In this document: positions 48,276-56,444 of the stretch, one piece after another
Position numbering within the stretch: the stretch's first letter is position 1
How the letters are laid out: the number at the start of each line of letters is the position of its first letter
Source of the DNA: Bacteroidota bacterium
Lineage (GTDB): Bacteria > Bacteroidota > Bacteroidia > Bacteroidales > FEN-979
Assembly: GCA_026391795.1 (NCBI GenBank)
Contig: JAPLDI010000007.1
Location: 101,575 to 165,574 of the forward strand
Direction: 5' to 3'
DNA: 64,000 nucleotides
Position numbers and translations under genes: made by a program
Notes under the pieces: model-generated
Seen by the model: only the letters and a program-made list of their open reading frames with translations
Databases searched by the model: none
What the model was told of the DNA's origin: nothing

Positions 48276-50945
48276 ATGTCTCCAAAAAAAAATACCGAAT
48301 TCCGTCTCAGGTCGTATTATCCGAATTACTATTCCCTGCAAAAAATACTGGATCATCCTTTTGAGGAAGGCTTATCCGAAACTATCCCGGGGTTCCTGAA
48401 GCCCGAACTGGAATTTAAAAAGCCCGGAGATCCCGAATTTCAGCCGATTCCCATACGGAATATCGACGGGTATATCCTCTGCCAGCCCGACCGCGATCTG
48501 GCACGGCAATACCTGGAGCTTCTCGGAGCTTCCTACCGGAAGGATGTCACTGCCCTGAAAACAAAAGAAGTCATTGCCCGCCGGTTCCTGAAACAGATGC
48601 AGTCACGGTTCGGATCTTTAACGTTTATTGAGAACAGTTCTGTTGTTCCATCGGCAACGACCAATCCCTATGACGAAATCCTCCTCAGTCAGAAGGGCAA
48701 AGTATTGCTTGATCTCTACCACGAAGGTTACCCGGTTCCGGATTTCTGTGTGCTCACCTCGAATTCATACAAAATTGAGACCCCTGAAAGAGAATCCTGT
48801 TTGCTGGCGGCGATTTCAAACCTTGAAAAAATGACGGGAGAGCGGCTGGGAGACCCTGATCGGGCGCTTGTGTTTGCCATGCGCTCGGCAACACCCTATT
48901 ACATTCCCGGACTGATGCCAACCTATCTGAACGTAGGGGTGACGAAAGATACAGTACGGTCGCTTGAACATCAGTACGGCCGTCCGGTCGCAACTAAGAT
49001 TTACCTGAATAACCTTCAGTCGTTATGCCAGATCCTGGGTTCGGGTGAAGAGTTTTACAAGAAAGAAAAAGGGAGTTGCCTGCCGGTTACGGAAGATGCG
49101 GAGGAGCGCATCGATCATCTTTTCAAAAAGATTGAGACCCTTGATGAACGGATCCTTTATGATGCCCAATACCAGGTGAAGATGTTCATGGGTGTTTCAC
49201 ACAGCTTTTACACGCGGAACCAGGACCTGATCTATACTTTTCAGCGCGGGCATTCAGCCTTTCCCGCACTGATCCTGCAGAAGATGGTTTGGACGGTGAG
49301 GAACCAGGATTCCTATCCCGGTGTTTTGTACAGCCGCCATCCGCGTACCGGACTTGGGATCCAGATCGAAAGTGTGAGAGAAATCTTCGGAGAAGAGATC
49401 ATGACCGGTACCATCAACGCAAACCAACGGGAGTTTTTCGACCGCAATGAAATCAAGGAGGAGTTTTCAGCCATCTATCACTTCACCCCCATGCTGCCCA
49501 AACTGGAGGTTAAACTTAAATCACCTGCAACCATTGAATTTGCTGTAGAATCCTTTGACGGGATTTCCCTTTTTGCCATTCTTCAACTGAATCTTTCCGA
49601 ACTTACCGGCCGGTCGACATTGCTCACAGCCATCGACCTTTATCAAAAAAAAATCATCACCAAAAAGAGGGTGATCCAGCTGATCCGGCCCTACCATCTG
49701 CGCCAGATTTTTTCCGAGCGTATCGATGACAACTCCTGGGATCTGCTCAGTTTATTCGGCTACGGAGTTTCAATACTTCCCAGGTCAGCCGTCTCCACAA
49801 AAATATATTTTACCATGGCAAAGGCACTGGAGGCGAAAAGAAAAGGAGAGAAGGTATGCCTTTGCAAAGAAAATTTCATTCCTTCTGAAACGATCTTCAT
49901 GGGAGAACTGGATGCCATCCTGAGCATGAACCCTCTTGCCATCCACGTAGTGACGGCCTGCCTGGGATATGGGATCCCCGCCTTCATCAACCTGAAGAAT
50001 CATCAGATGAGCCTGGCTGAAAATGCCATTGTCAACGAAGCCGGGGTCGTCCTCCATGAAGGAGACTGGATCACCGTATCGAGCAAGCATCATTGCATTT
50101 ATATCGGGAAGGCAAACTATAAACCGGCCCGGTTTCAGAAATACCTTGAGGGAAAAACCCTCGAAATGGAAGAGAAGGAGGAAAAGGTTTTCATCAACAT
50201 GGCAAGGGCCTACAAAGTATACCAGGAGATCCTGGATACCCTGAATACGGAGGAAGCCATGACGCTGCCTGACCTCATCAAACTGATCCGCAATGACTAT
50301 GACCAGCAGCAGCAGAAAGCCGTTGAATTTGTAAACGGGTGGTTTGACGCTCACCGGGATTATTATTATTCGGAGATCCTGAAGAGCGGACCCGGATCGC
50401 ATCTCGATCAGCACAAAATCTACAGTCTGCTGACCACCGACAGGAGGATCCTTTTCTTTAAAAATATGATACGGATCTGCAGGAAAGAGAATATCTTCGG
50501 ATTTTCAGCCGGTGCCTTCATGCTCGGCAGGTTTTTATGCCAGCCTCACCCGGTGAGTTTCTGGAGGGCCTTTGATCCATCCGACATCGTCTTCCTTCTC
50601 AATGAACATATTCTGTTCGGGAAATACATGCAAGTGCTGACTGAATTCGGGGAGCGTCACCTTACCCGTACCAAAAACAAACTGCTGATGGACGACCTGA
50701 GCAGCATCACCCTGTCGTCGATGGAGCCTGACCTGTTCATCACCTTAAAATTATGCTCCCCTGACTGGAATGAGATAGAATCATACATTCAGCCTGAACA
50801 GGATAAGGATACCCGCAGCCTGATCAATCTTCTGAAACAACCCTATGGTAAGCTTTTCAACTATGATCTTCCCTGGTCGTTTGAAAGACTGCAATCCATC
50901 TGCAGAACTGAAAAGACGGGGATGCCTGACAGGGAGTCCGTTTAA
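48276..50945 (+). CDS. Pyruvate phosphate dikinase-like protein lacking the PEP-binding barrel
   Basis: 889 residues. Residues about 135-470 follow the PPDK ATP-binding half: K-G-K-V-L-L-D-L-Y-H-E-G-Y-P-V-P, I-P-G-L-M-P-T-Y-L-N-V-G-V, L-I-L-Q-K-M-V, and P-G-V-L-Y-S-R-H-P-R-T-G-L-G. Residues about 490-625 match the phosphohistidine domain; the phospho-acceptor aligns with H557 in L-A-I-H-V-V-T-A-C-L-G-Y-G-I-P, while the usual G-G-M-T-S before it is lost. The final 260 residues are helical and do not look like the PEP/pyruvate TIM barrel. The N-terminal 130 residues are also unassigned. It could be a phosphotransferase with another acceptor or a regulatory protein; not a working PPDK. Confidence 0.7.
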   Translation: MSPKKNTEFRLRSYYPNYYSLQKILDHPFEEGLSETIPGFLKPELEFKKPGDPEFQPIPIRNIDGYILCQPDRDLARQYLELLGASYRKDVTALKTKEVIARRFLKQMQSRFGSLTFIENSSVVPSATTNPYDEILLSQKGKVLLDLYHEGYPVPDFCVLTSNSYKIETPERESCLLAAISNLEKMTGERLGDPDRALVFAMRSATPYYIPGLMPTYLNVGVTKDTVRSLEHQYGRPVATKIYLNNLQSLCQILGSGEEFYKKEKGSCLPVTEDAEERIDHLFKKIETLDERILYDAQYQVKMFMGVSHSFYTRNQDLIYTFQRGHSAFPALILQKMVWTVRNQDSYPGVLYSRHPRTGLGIQIESVREIFGEEIMTGTINANQREFFDRNEIKEEFSAIYHFTPMLPKLEVKLKSPATIEFAVESFDGISLFAILQLNLSELTGRSTLLTAIDLYQKKIITKKRVIQLIRPYHLRQIFSERIDDNSWDLLSLFGYGVSILPRSAVSTKIYFTMAKALEAKRKGEKVCLCKENFIPSETIFMGELDAILSMNPLAIHVVTACLGYGIPAFINLKNHQMSLAENAIVNEAGVVLHEGDWITVSSKHHCIYIGKANYKPARFQKYLEGKTLEMEEKEEKVFINMARAYKVYQEILDTLNTEEAMTLPDLIKLIRNDYDQQQQKAVEFVNGWFDAHRDYYYSEILKSGPGSHLDQHKIYSLLTTDRRILFFKNMIRICRKENIFGFSAGAFMLGRFLCQPHPVSFWRAFDPSDIVFLLNEHILFGKYMQVLTEFGERHLTRTKNKLLMDDLSSITLSSMEPDLFITLKLCSPDWNEIESYIQPEQDKDTRSLINLLKQPYGKLFNYDLPWSFERLQSICRTEKTGMPDRESV

Positions 50946-50972
50946 TGGTGAAATGGTTAGGTGGCTGAATAG

Positions 50973-51002
50973 GTAAATGGCAAAGTGGCAAAATCGTAAA
51001 AT
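50973..51002. repeat. GTAAATGG-type intergenic repeat, copy B
   Basis: Related to 46786-46815. Upstream bases 50944-50972 continue the same theme (TGG every 8-11 bases). It fills the gap between two convergent genes. Confidence 0.4.
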
Positions 51003-51038
51003 ATCTTATGAATCCGCTGATTTACCTTTTGGTTAAGG

Positions 51039-52034
51039 TCAGTGCGACTCCAGTTTGGCCGGTTCTATTTTCGGTGCTTTCCTGCCCAGGTTGAAGTCGC
51101 GCGAGAGGCTTATGGCATAGGAATAAGAGGGGGTAAGCTGGCGACCGGTGTAATTCTTGTAGAGTGGCATGTCGAAGACAACGGTTACATTCCATTTTCC
51201 GACAATCGAGTAGCTAAGCTGGGGAGATATATACAGGATATCATACCCCGTATTCACTTCCGTTTTCCCGCCGTACGTATCATGGGTCTTGTATTCATTC
51301 CTCAGCTGAAGGATTCCAAAGAAATATTTCGCGATCTTTTTCGAAACAAAAACGGAATTCAGCAGGATGTTGCCATACTTGTATTTTGTTGTGTCGGTTG
51401 TTCCCTTTCCGGGAAAATTGTAGTCATACCGGTTCGTAGTAAACAACCTCATGGTGACCGACGGGAAGCCGATGTTGAAGAACACCAATGCATTTGCACT
51501 GAATGCATTCGTGGAAGGCTGGATATCCCGGTTCAGCTGAATGCCATTGACCATCTGGGGATCAAAACTGAACGGATAACGGAAACCTGCACCGGCTGTA
51601 AGTTCGATTTGCTTCGCGGGTTTGACAAAAATGCCGTATTTCAGGTTGAACCCGCCGTTCGACAATCCGTACCCGGTTGTTTTCATCCCGTTGAAGACAT
51701 TGTTGTCAAGGTATACCTGGGTTTTATTGATAAAGTAGCCGAAATCCATTTCCAGGGTAAGCCTGCGTGTGAGACCATATCCAAAAGCAAGTCCTGTAAA
51801 ATTATAATTGGCCGATTGCAGCGGGTTATTATCGGCATGGCTGTCGCCTTCATAATATTTATCCGAATAATTGTGCCGGTAAAAGGTGGCTACCCGAAGG
51901 TAATTTTTACCCAGGATACCTACATATACAGAGGCTCCGACAGGGCTTCCCGTTGAACAGCATTGAGCATGCAGTTTACCGGGATAAAAAAGCAAAATCA
52001 CTGCAAAAAGCAGGACACCCGCAGGTTTAAACAT
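51039..52034 (-). CDS. Outer membrane beta-barrel protein
   Basis: 331 residues with a signal peptide (1-24, ends L-H-A-Q). The mature protein opens with C-C-S-T-G-S-P and then alternates amphipathic strands: F-T-G-L-A-F-G-Y-G-L, L-T-L-E-M-D-F-G-Y-F, G-F-N-L-K-Y-G-I-F, V-T-M-R-L-F-T-T-N-R, and near the end Y-S-Y-A-I-S-L-S-R-D-F-N-L-G. It resembles transporter-like barrels of the phenol-degradation MetA type found in Bacteroidota, without firm assignment. Its start overlaps the preceding lipoprotein gene by eight bases, so the two form a pair. Confidence 0.72.
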   Translation of the reverse strand: MFKPAGVLLFAVILLFYPGKLHAQCCSTGSPVGASVYVGILGKNYLRVATFYRHNYSDKYYEGDSHADNNPLQSANYNFTGLAFGYGLTRRLTLEMDFGYFINKTQVYLDNNVFNGMKTTGYGLSNGGFNLKYGIFVKPAKQIELTAGAGFRYPFSFDPQMVNGIQLNRDIQPSTNAFSANALVFFNIGFPSVTMRLFTTNRYDYNFPGKGTTDTTKYKYGNILLNSVFVSKKIAKYFFGILQLRNEYKTHDTYGGKTEVNTGYDILYISPQLSYSIVGKWNVTVVFDMPLYKNYTGRQLTPSYSYAISLSRDFNLGRKAPKIEPAKLESH

Positions 52035-52383
52035 GGGTCCTGATGATGATATCCTTCGTTTCGGAGTTGTTGTTTCTGTCCTTCACCGTGCAATGGATCG
52101 TAAAATTATCGGCGTGGCATACCGTCCATTTGACTTTGCTGTTGATGCCATCCGGATTGGGAATGAAGGTTCCGAAGTCACATGTCCAGGTGTAGGTCAA
52201 CCCATCTCCCGTGGCAGTAGCAATGAGGTTGGTTGCCTCATTCACGGCAATTATCGAATCACTTGCGGTAAGGCTGATAAATTTAAAAGGGCCGGTGGAA
52301 TTGTCAGGAGCTGCAGATTTTTTACTGCATGACGCCAGGGCTACGATCAGTATCAATCCAAGAAAAAGTATGCGCTGCTTCAT
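52027..52383 (-). CDS. Small lipoprotein with single PKD/Ig-like domain
   Basis: 118 residues, lipoprotein signal ending A-L-A-S-C (cysteine 19). The mature part is one PKD-like domain: I-S-L-T-A-S-D-S-I-I-A-V-N-E, A-T-G-D-G-L-T-Y-T-W-T-C-D-F-G-T-F, and F-T-I-H-C-T-V-K-D-R-N-N-N-S. Three cysteines remain after the lipid site. It overlaps the barrel gene by eight bases, which suggests that the two proteins act together at the outer membrane. Confidence 0.75.
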   Translation of the reverse strand: MKQRILFLGLILIVALASCSKKSAAPDNSTGPFKFISLTASDSIIAVNEATNLIATATGDGLTYTWTCDFGTFIPNPDGINSKVKWTVCHADNFTIHCTVKDRNNNSETKDIIIRTHV

Positions 52384-52455
52384 ATTTCCGAAATATTAAT
52401 ACACCTCTTTATACCTGTTATAAAAAACGGGAACTGAAAAGCTCCCATTGAATTA

Positions 52456-52463
52456 CAAAAGTA
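52456..52463 (-). promoter_or_regulatory. Putative -7 promoter element (TACTTTTG on minus strand)
   Basis: Exact TAnnTTTG match on the minus strand, about 73 bases upstream of the small lipoprotein gene. Confidence 0.35.
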
Positions 52464-52498
52464 GGAACAAAATGCTCAGGCTATTACCTTAATATAAG

Positions 52499-52522
52499 AA
52501 AACATGAAATAATTCATGTTTT
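52499..52522. repeat. Inverted repeat in a divergent gap
   Basis: AAAACATGAA and TTCATGTTTT arms with an ATAA loop, 10 perfect pairs. It is AT-rich, with T and A runs on the two sides, like a weak terminator or an operator. It lies in the 475-base gap 52384-52858 between divergent genes. A second stem (CTGCGGA and TCCGCAG, 52764-52790) is in the same gap. No gene was found there. Confidence 0.45.
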
Positions 52523-52821
52523 TAATGCGGGTGACACTTATGTTTTCAACCTTGACCCTGTTATAACCACCATTAAGTGACCGTTGTCAGGATCTCGTTC
52601 TGCGATTTTAGCGTTGGAAAGTGATTTTCAGTAAAATTCTGCTATTCCGGGTCTTTCCTTTTGCATTATTTCGGGAGCGTGTTGGTTCTTTACCGTCTGA
52701 CTCCGCAAAAAATCCAAACCATCCGTTGGCCTGCCCTTTTTCAGGAAGCTTTCTCCTGATTCTCTGCGGAACGAACCATCGGCTCCGCAGGGATCAGTTT
52801 CTCCGGCGGCCGATCCGGGTA

Positions 52822-52829
52822 TAATTTTG
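52822..52829 (+). promoter_or_regulatory. Putative -7 promoter element (TAATTTTG)
   Basis: Exact TAnnTTTG match, 30 bases before the 133-residue gene. Confidence 0.45.
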
Positions 52830-52858
52830 TTCGTACAAAACCCCAAAAAACCAACGCC

Positions 52859-53260
52859 ATGAAAACAATTGCAAAAACCCTCATCGCCATCAGCGTAATC
52901 ATGATCGCTCTTTCGGCTTCCGCCACAAACCCTATCACCTATGTGGCCGGTGTACATTATAAGGTAGCCATCCATTTGCCCGATGCTCCTTTTAAAGCAA
53001 ACAATGTTTATGTTATTATGACCGACGGGGAAAAAATCATTGCTCCTCCCCAGCCATTCACTCTTAACAAACTCTCCTATGATTTCTATGAAGCAAATAA
53101 TGTTAAAGGAACCCGCACCGCGATGCTTGTCACGATAACCGGCCGTACGCCTGAGCTGTTCAACAGCAATCCTGACAGCAGGTCGAGCAGATTTTTCCTG
53201 GGCGAAACATACGACTTCAACCTCTACATTGCTTTCCCGGCACCGACCCCAATCGAATAA
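52859..53260 (+). CDS. Small secreted protein of unknown function
   Basis: 133 residues, signal peptide 1-22 (ends A-S-A-T). The mature protein is beta-rich: Y-K-V-A-I-H-L-P, N-N-V-Y-V-I-M-T-D-G, T-A-M-L-V-T-I-T-G-R, and T-Y-D-F-N-L-Y-I-A-F near the end. It has no cysteine and no recognised family. It is monocistronic, with a promoter-like element before and a terminator after it. Confidence 0.65.
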   Translation: MKTIAKTLIAISVIMIALSASATNPITYVAGVHYKVAIHLPDAPFKANNVYVIMTDGEKIIAPPQPFTLNKLSYDFYEANNVKGTRTAMLVTITGRTPELFNSNPDSRSSRFFLGETYDFNLYIAFPAPTPIE

Positions 53261-53278
53261 TTCCCTGGAATATACCAG

Positions 53279-53310
53279 AAAACCGGACGAAAGATTCGTC
53301 CGGTTTTTTT
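53279..53310 (+). terminator. Intrinsic terminator
   Basis: AAAACCGGACGAA and TTCGTCCGGTTTT arms (13 base pairs) with an AGA loop, followed by T bases; the T run continues through 53310. It lies just after the 133-residue gene and also points towards the end of the convergent operon. Confidence 0.92.
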
Positions 53311-53365
53311 ATTTAATCAGGGACCGAAGATGATCGATCAATGAGTACTATTCTCTCTCCTGAGA

Positions 53366-55438
53366 TCACTTCACCTGAGGTGTGCAATTAAAGAAGAATC
53401 CATCGGGCAGGAATCGGCTGTCAATTATTTCACCCTCTCTGAATTTTTCCGGATTAAAGGTTGCATTTGTTTGATCTTCATAGGAAGAAAGAACCTTGAA
53501 TTCGGTCCGCCGGTTTGCCTGGTGTTCCGCTTCGGTGCATGGAACTCCATTGCTGCATTTATTCGTCAGCTGGGTTTCTCCATATCCATGGGCCGTGATC
53601 CTTGACGCTTCAATTCCCGTAGAAATAATATACTGAACTGCTGATTCTGCACGGCGCTGGGAAAGCCGGGCGTTGTATTCGTCAGACCCGCGGCAGTCGG
53701 TGTGTGATCCCAGTTCAACGGTAATGGAATTCTCTTTCATTATCCTGACGAGATTATTCAGGGAGGGTTCGGCATCCTTCCGGATGTTCCATTTATCAAA
53801 ATCATAATAAATGTTCTCCAATTTGAATTTCCGGTTTAATGCCAGTTTATCAAGGAGCAGGTCCCTGGGAATGGACAGATTGTTGCGCAAATCTGTAACC
53901 TCAAAAAAGAAGGGTAAACAATCTGCAATGTAACCGTTTTTCATTGCCTTTACCAGGTAGTGTGTGCCTTTTTTTACCGGTGTTTGAAAGCACCCGCCTG
54001 AATTTGTCTTGAGAACAAGGACTTTGCCTGATTCATTGTCCATTAAAAAGACCGTTGCCCCCGGGATGGGTTCGAGTGTGGTTTTATCCTTCACACAACC
54101 TGAAACCATGTCAGGGACAATTGGTACAACCGCAATTTTCATCTTTTCCTGCGGGATTCGGTTGAAACAATACAGGTCATCTGTTCCTTTGCCATCAGGA
54201 CGGTTTGACGCGAAGAGACCTTTGCCTGTGTTTTTATATTCAGCAAGGCTGAAGTCGTCATAGGAGGAGTTCATGGGGATTCCGAGATTTTTTGGGGGTT
54301 CCCATTTCCCATTCACACTCCTGCTGACAAAGATGTCCAATCCTCCAAAACCCGGATGCCCGTCAGATGCAAAATAGAGATCTCCGTTGTCGGCGATAAA
54401 GGGGAACATCTCATTTCCGAAAGTATTGATAACTGGTCCCAGGTTTACAGGAATGCTCCATTTCCCGCCTTCACGTGTACAATAATAGATATCGGTACCC
54501 CCCGATCCTCCTTTCATATCAGAAACAAAATAGAGCAGTTTCCCATCGGGCGACAGCGCAGGGTGCCCGACGGAGTATTCGTCGCTGTTGAGGAAAAAGG
54601 GAGCAAGTTTTTCCCATTTGCCATCTTTCCTTGTAGCATAAAAAATCTTTAACAGATGGGTCCGTACACTTTTATTGTCTTTCTTTCCCTTATCCTTATG
54701 AATAAAAGTGCGGTTCAGGAAAAGCTCCGTATAATTCTTGTTAAATGTAACCGGTCCGTCGTGGTATTCCTGGTTAAACAGTCCCGGGGCAAGTTTCGGC
54801 GCATCGAATTCACTGTAGAAATCATCAAGGTAAACCGGATCTGCACAGAAAAGGTGCAGAAAGCTGTTTCCGGTCCACCCGTATTTTTTATCATCCAGTT
54901 TGGAGAGGATCCTGTCGCTGGTAAAGATGATTCCATTGTCGTAGAAGGCAGGTCCGAAGTCTGATTGTTTTGAATTCAGTACAGATGCATTTTTAACTTG
55001 AAAAGCAGGCGGATCCGACTGCCATTTCATTGCGCTATCGCAGAAAGAAGCAAAGATTTTTCCCGTGTTTTCTTTCTGTGCAATTGAATCATAATGCAGA
55101 AAGATGGTTTTTGCTTTCTGATATTCGCCTGAAGAGCGCAATGCCTGTGCGTAATAATAAAAATTTATTGGATCTGTGCTTCCGGTTACAAGTGCCCTTG
55201 CGTACAAAGCCTTTGCATTCAGCATATCATTTTGTTTGCGATAGCATTCAGCCATCAGCAGTGTCGCTTCAGTTTTTGTATTCGGGTCGTTCTTTCGAAG
55301 GGTCTTCTGAAGAAGGATGATTGCTTCCGAATAGTTGTAGAGTTCCATTTCCTTTTTAGCCTTTTTTATCTGTCCGAAGGATGGAACGGCAAGAACGACC
55401 ACAAGGAAAAGGAAGAATACGGATCTACGCTTGTTCAT
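53366..55438 (-). CDS. PorE-like T9SS protein (TPR, propeller, CRD, OmpA domain)
   Basis: 690 residues with a signal peptide (1-22). Domains in order: TPR-like helices (about 25-150; Y-S-E-A-I-I-L-L-Q-K-T-L), PD40 propeller (about 160-430; P-A-L-S-P-D-G-K-L-L-Y-F-V-S-D), carboxypeptidase-regulatory beta domain (about 445-530), and OmpA peptidoglycan-binding domain (about 545-650; L-G-S-H-T-D-C-R-G-S-D-E-Y-N, L-S-Q-R-R-A-E-S-A). This is the order described for PorE of Porphyromonas. It links T9SS parts to the cell wall. Many paralogs of this type sit next to PorP/SprF genes, so a cargo-specific role is also possible. Last gene of the three-gene operon, 18 bases after PorP/SprF. Confidence 0.85.
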   Translation of the reverse strand: MNKRRSVFFLFLVVVLAVPSFGQIKKAKKEMELYNYSEAIILLQKTLRKNDPNTKTEATLLMAECYRKQNDMLNAKALYARALVTGSTDPINFYYYAQALRSSGEYQKAKTIFLHYDSIAQKENTGKIFASFCDSAMKWQSDPPAFQVKNASVLNSKQSDFGPAFYDNGIIFTSDRILSKLDDKKYGWTGNSFLHLFCADPVYLDDFYSEFDAPKLAPGLFNQEYHDGPVTFNKNYTELFLNRTFIHKDKGKKDNKSVRTHLLKIFYATRKDGKWEKLAPFFLNSDEYSVGHPALSPDGKLLYFVSDMKGGSGGTDIYYCTREGGKWSIPVNLGPVINTFGNEMFPFIADNGDLYFASDGHPGFGGLDIFVSRSVNGKWEPPKNLGIPMNSSYDDFSLAEYKNTGKGLFASNRPDGKGTDDLYCFNRIPQEKMKIAVVPIVPDMVSGCVKDKTTLEPIPGATVFLMDNESGKVLVLKTNSGGCFQTPVKKGTHYLVKAMKNGYIADCLPFFFEVTDLRNNLSIPRDLLLDKLALNRKFKLENIYYDFDKWNIRKDAEPSLNNLVRIMKENSITVELGSHTDCRGSDEYNARLSQRRAESAVQYIISTGIEASRITAHGYGETQLTNKCSNGVPCTEAEHQANRRTEFKVLSSYEDQTNATFNPEKFREGEIIDSRFLPDGFFFNCTPQVK

Positions 55439-55456
55439 ACGATGCTCTGTTAAAGA

Positions 55457-56386
55457 TTAAAAATACCTGGGAGTAAGCATGCGGTTCCTGTCAAATAGAT
55501 CGAAACCACATCCGAGACGAATCTCGTGTGAGCCACTGTTGTATGCTTTCAGACTATTGAACCAGATGTCATACGAGTACCCAAAAGTGAAGTTTTTGGT
55601 AATGTTTACCTCTACTATCAGGCCCACGGCTGCATCGGTGCGGTAAGAGGCTCCAAGTGTCATAATATTATGGATCATAAAGCTTGCATTCAGATCGGTC
55701 TGAAATGGGGCATTCTGAACATATTTACACAGGATCGATGGCATGAACACCACATTGTCACCCAGGGGGAAAGCGCCTCCGGCCATCCCATAAAAATGCC
55801 GGAGGAGTTTGGTATAACTGTTCTGGGTATCGGTCGGTGATGTACTGGATACGATCATCTGGTTTTGAAGAAGGTGCTTTGATGAAAGACCCACATAAAA
55901 CTGGCTCCCATAATAATAAATTCCAAAATCAACATCCGGCATGACCTTGTTCTTGACCTGGTTGTTCAATTCAAAATCATTTCCATTCTTCGGATCAAGA
56001 GCATTCCAGTCAATGTCGGAATACTTGATTCCTGCAGCAACTCCGAACGACAATTTCGTAGTGGAGAAGATGACCCTGTAAGCAAATGATCCCAGCACAC
56101 CATAATCAATAGAGGGACCCAGTTCATCCCGGTATGCATCCAGCCCCAGCCCGATGTGCGGGTTTCTAAGAGGTGTGTGAGCAGTAAATGAAATAGTCCG
56201 GGGGGCTCCTTTAATGCCCACCCATTGAATCCGGGTGAGCATGTCCATGGCAAAGAGTTCCTGGCTTCCGGCATAAGCTGGGTTCAGTGCCAGTTTATTG
56301 TACATATATTGTGTAAAAAGGGCATCCTGCTGGGCAAAGGTTGCAGAACCAACAAACAGAAGGAGGATGATCATTATCTTTTTCAT
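55457..56386 (-). CDS. PorP/SprF-family T9SS outer membrane protein
   Basis: 309 residues from the ATG at 56386, which begins M-K-K-I-M-I-I-L-L and gives a signal peptide ending T-F-A-Q; two in-frame ATGs upstream (56395, 56404) add only short polar stretches. The mature start Q-Q-D-A-L-F-T-Q-Y-M-Y-N-K-L-A-L-N-P-A-Y-A-G is diagnostic for PorP/SprF. Later strands fit the 14-stranded barrel. PorP/SprF-like proteins hold T9SS type B cargo at the surface and are usually encoded next to it. Here the giant type B protein gene lies directly upstream. Confidence 0.94.
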   Translation of the reverse strand: MKKIMIILLLFVGSATFAQQDALFTQYMYNKLALNPAYAGSQELFAMDMLTRIQWVGIKGAPRTISFTAHTPLRNPHIGLGLDAYRDELGPSIDYGVLGSFAYRVIFSTTKLSFGVAAGIKYSDIDWNALDPKNGNDFELNNQVKNKVMPDVDFGIYYYGSQFYVGLSSKHLLQNQMIVSSTSPTDTQNSYTKLLRHFYGMAGGAFPLGDNVVFMPSILCKYVQNAPFQTDLNASFMIHNIMTLGASYRTDAAVGLIVEVNITKNFTFGYSYDIWFNSLKAYNSGSHEIRLGCGFDLFDRNRMLTPRYF

Positions 56387-56444
56387 TTCTGACATTTTAA
56401 ACATGAATAACTAATTTAATCTCAGTCATAATCAGGATTATGGA

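Noticed and set aside
49785..50414. 209-codon minus-strand frame inside the PPDK-like gene.
   Set aside because: It is embedded in the larger gene with recognisable PPDK blocks, and it has no family features of its own.
51042..51956. 304-codon plus-strand frame opposite the barrel gene.
   Set aside because: The minus-strand gene has a signal peptide and barrel strands; the opposite frame has neither and no ribosome-binding site.
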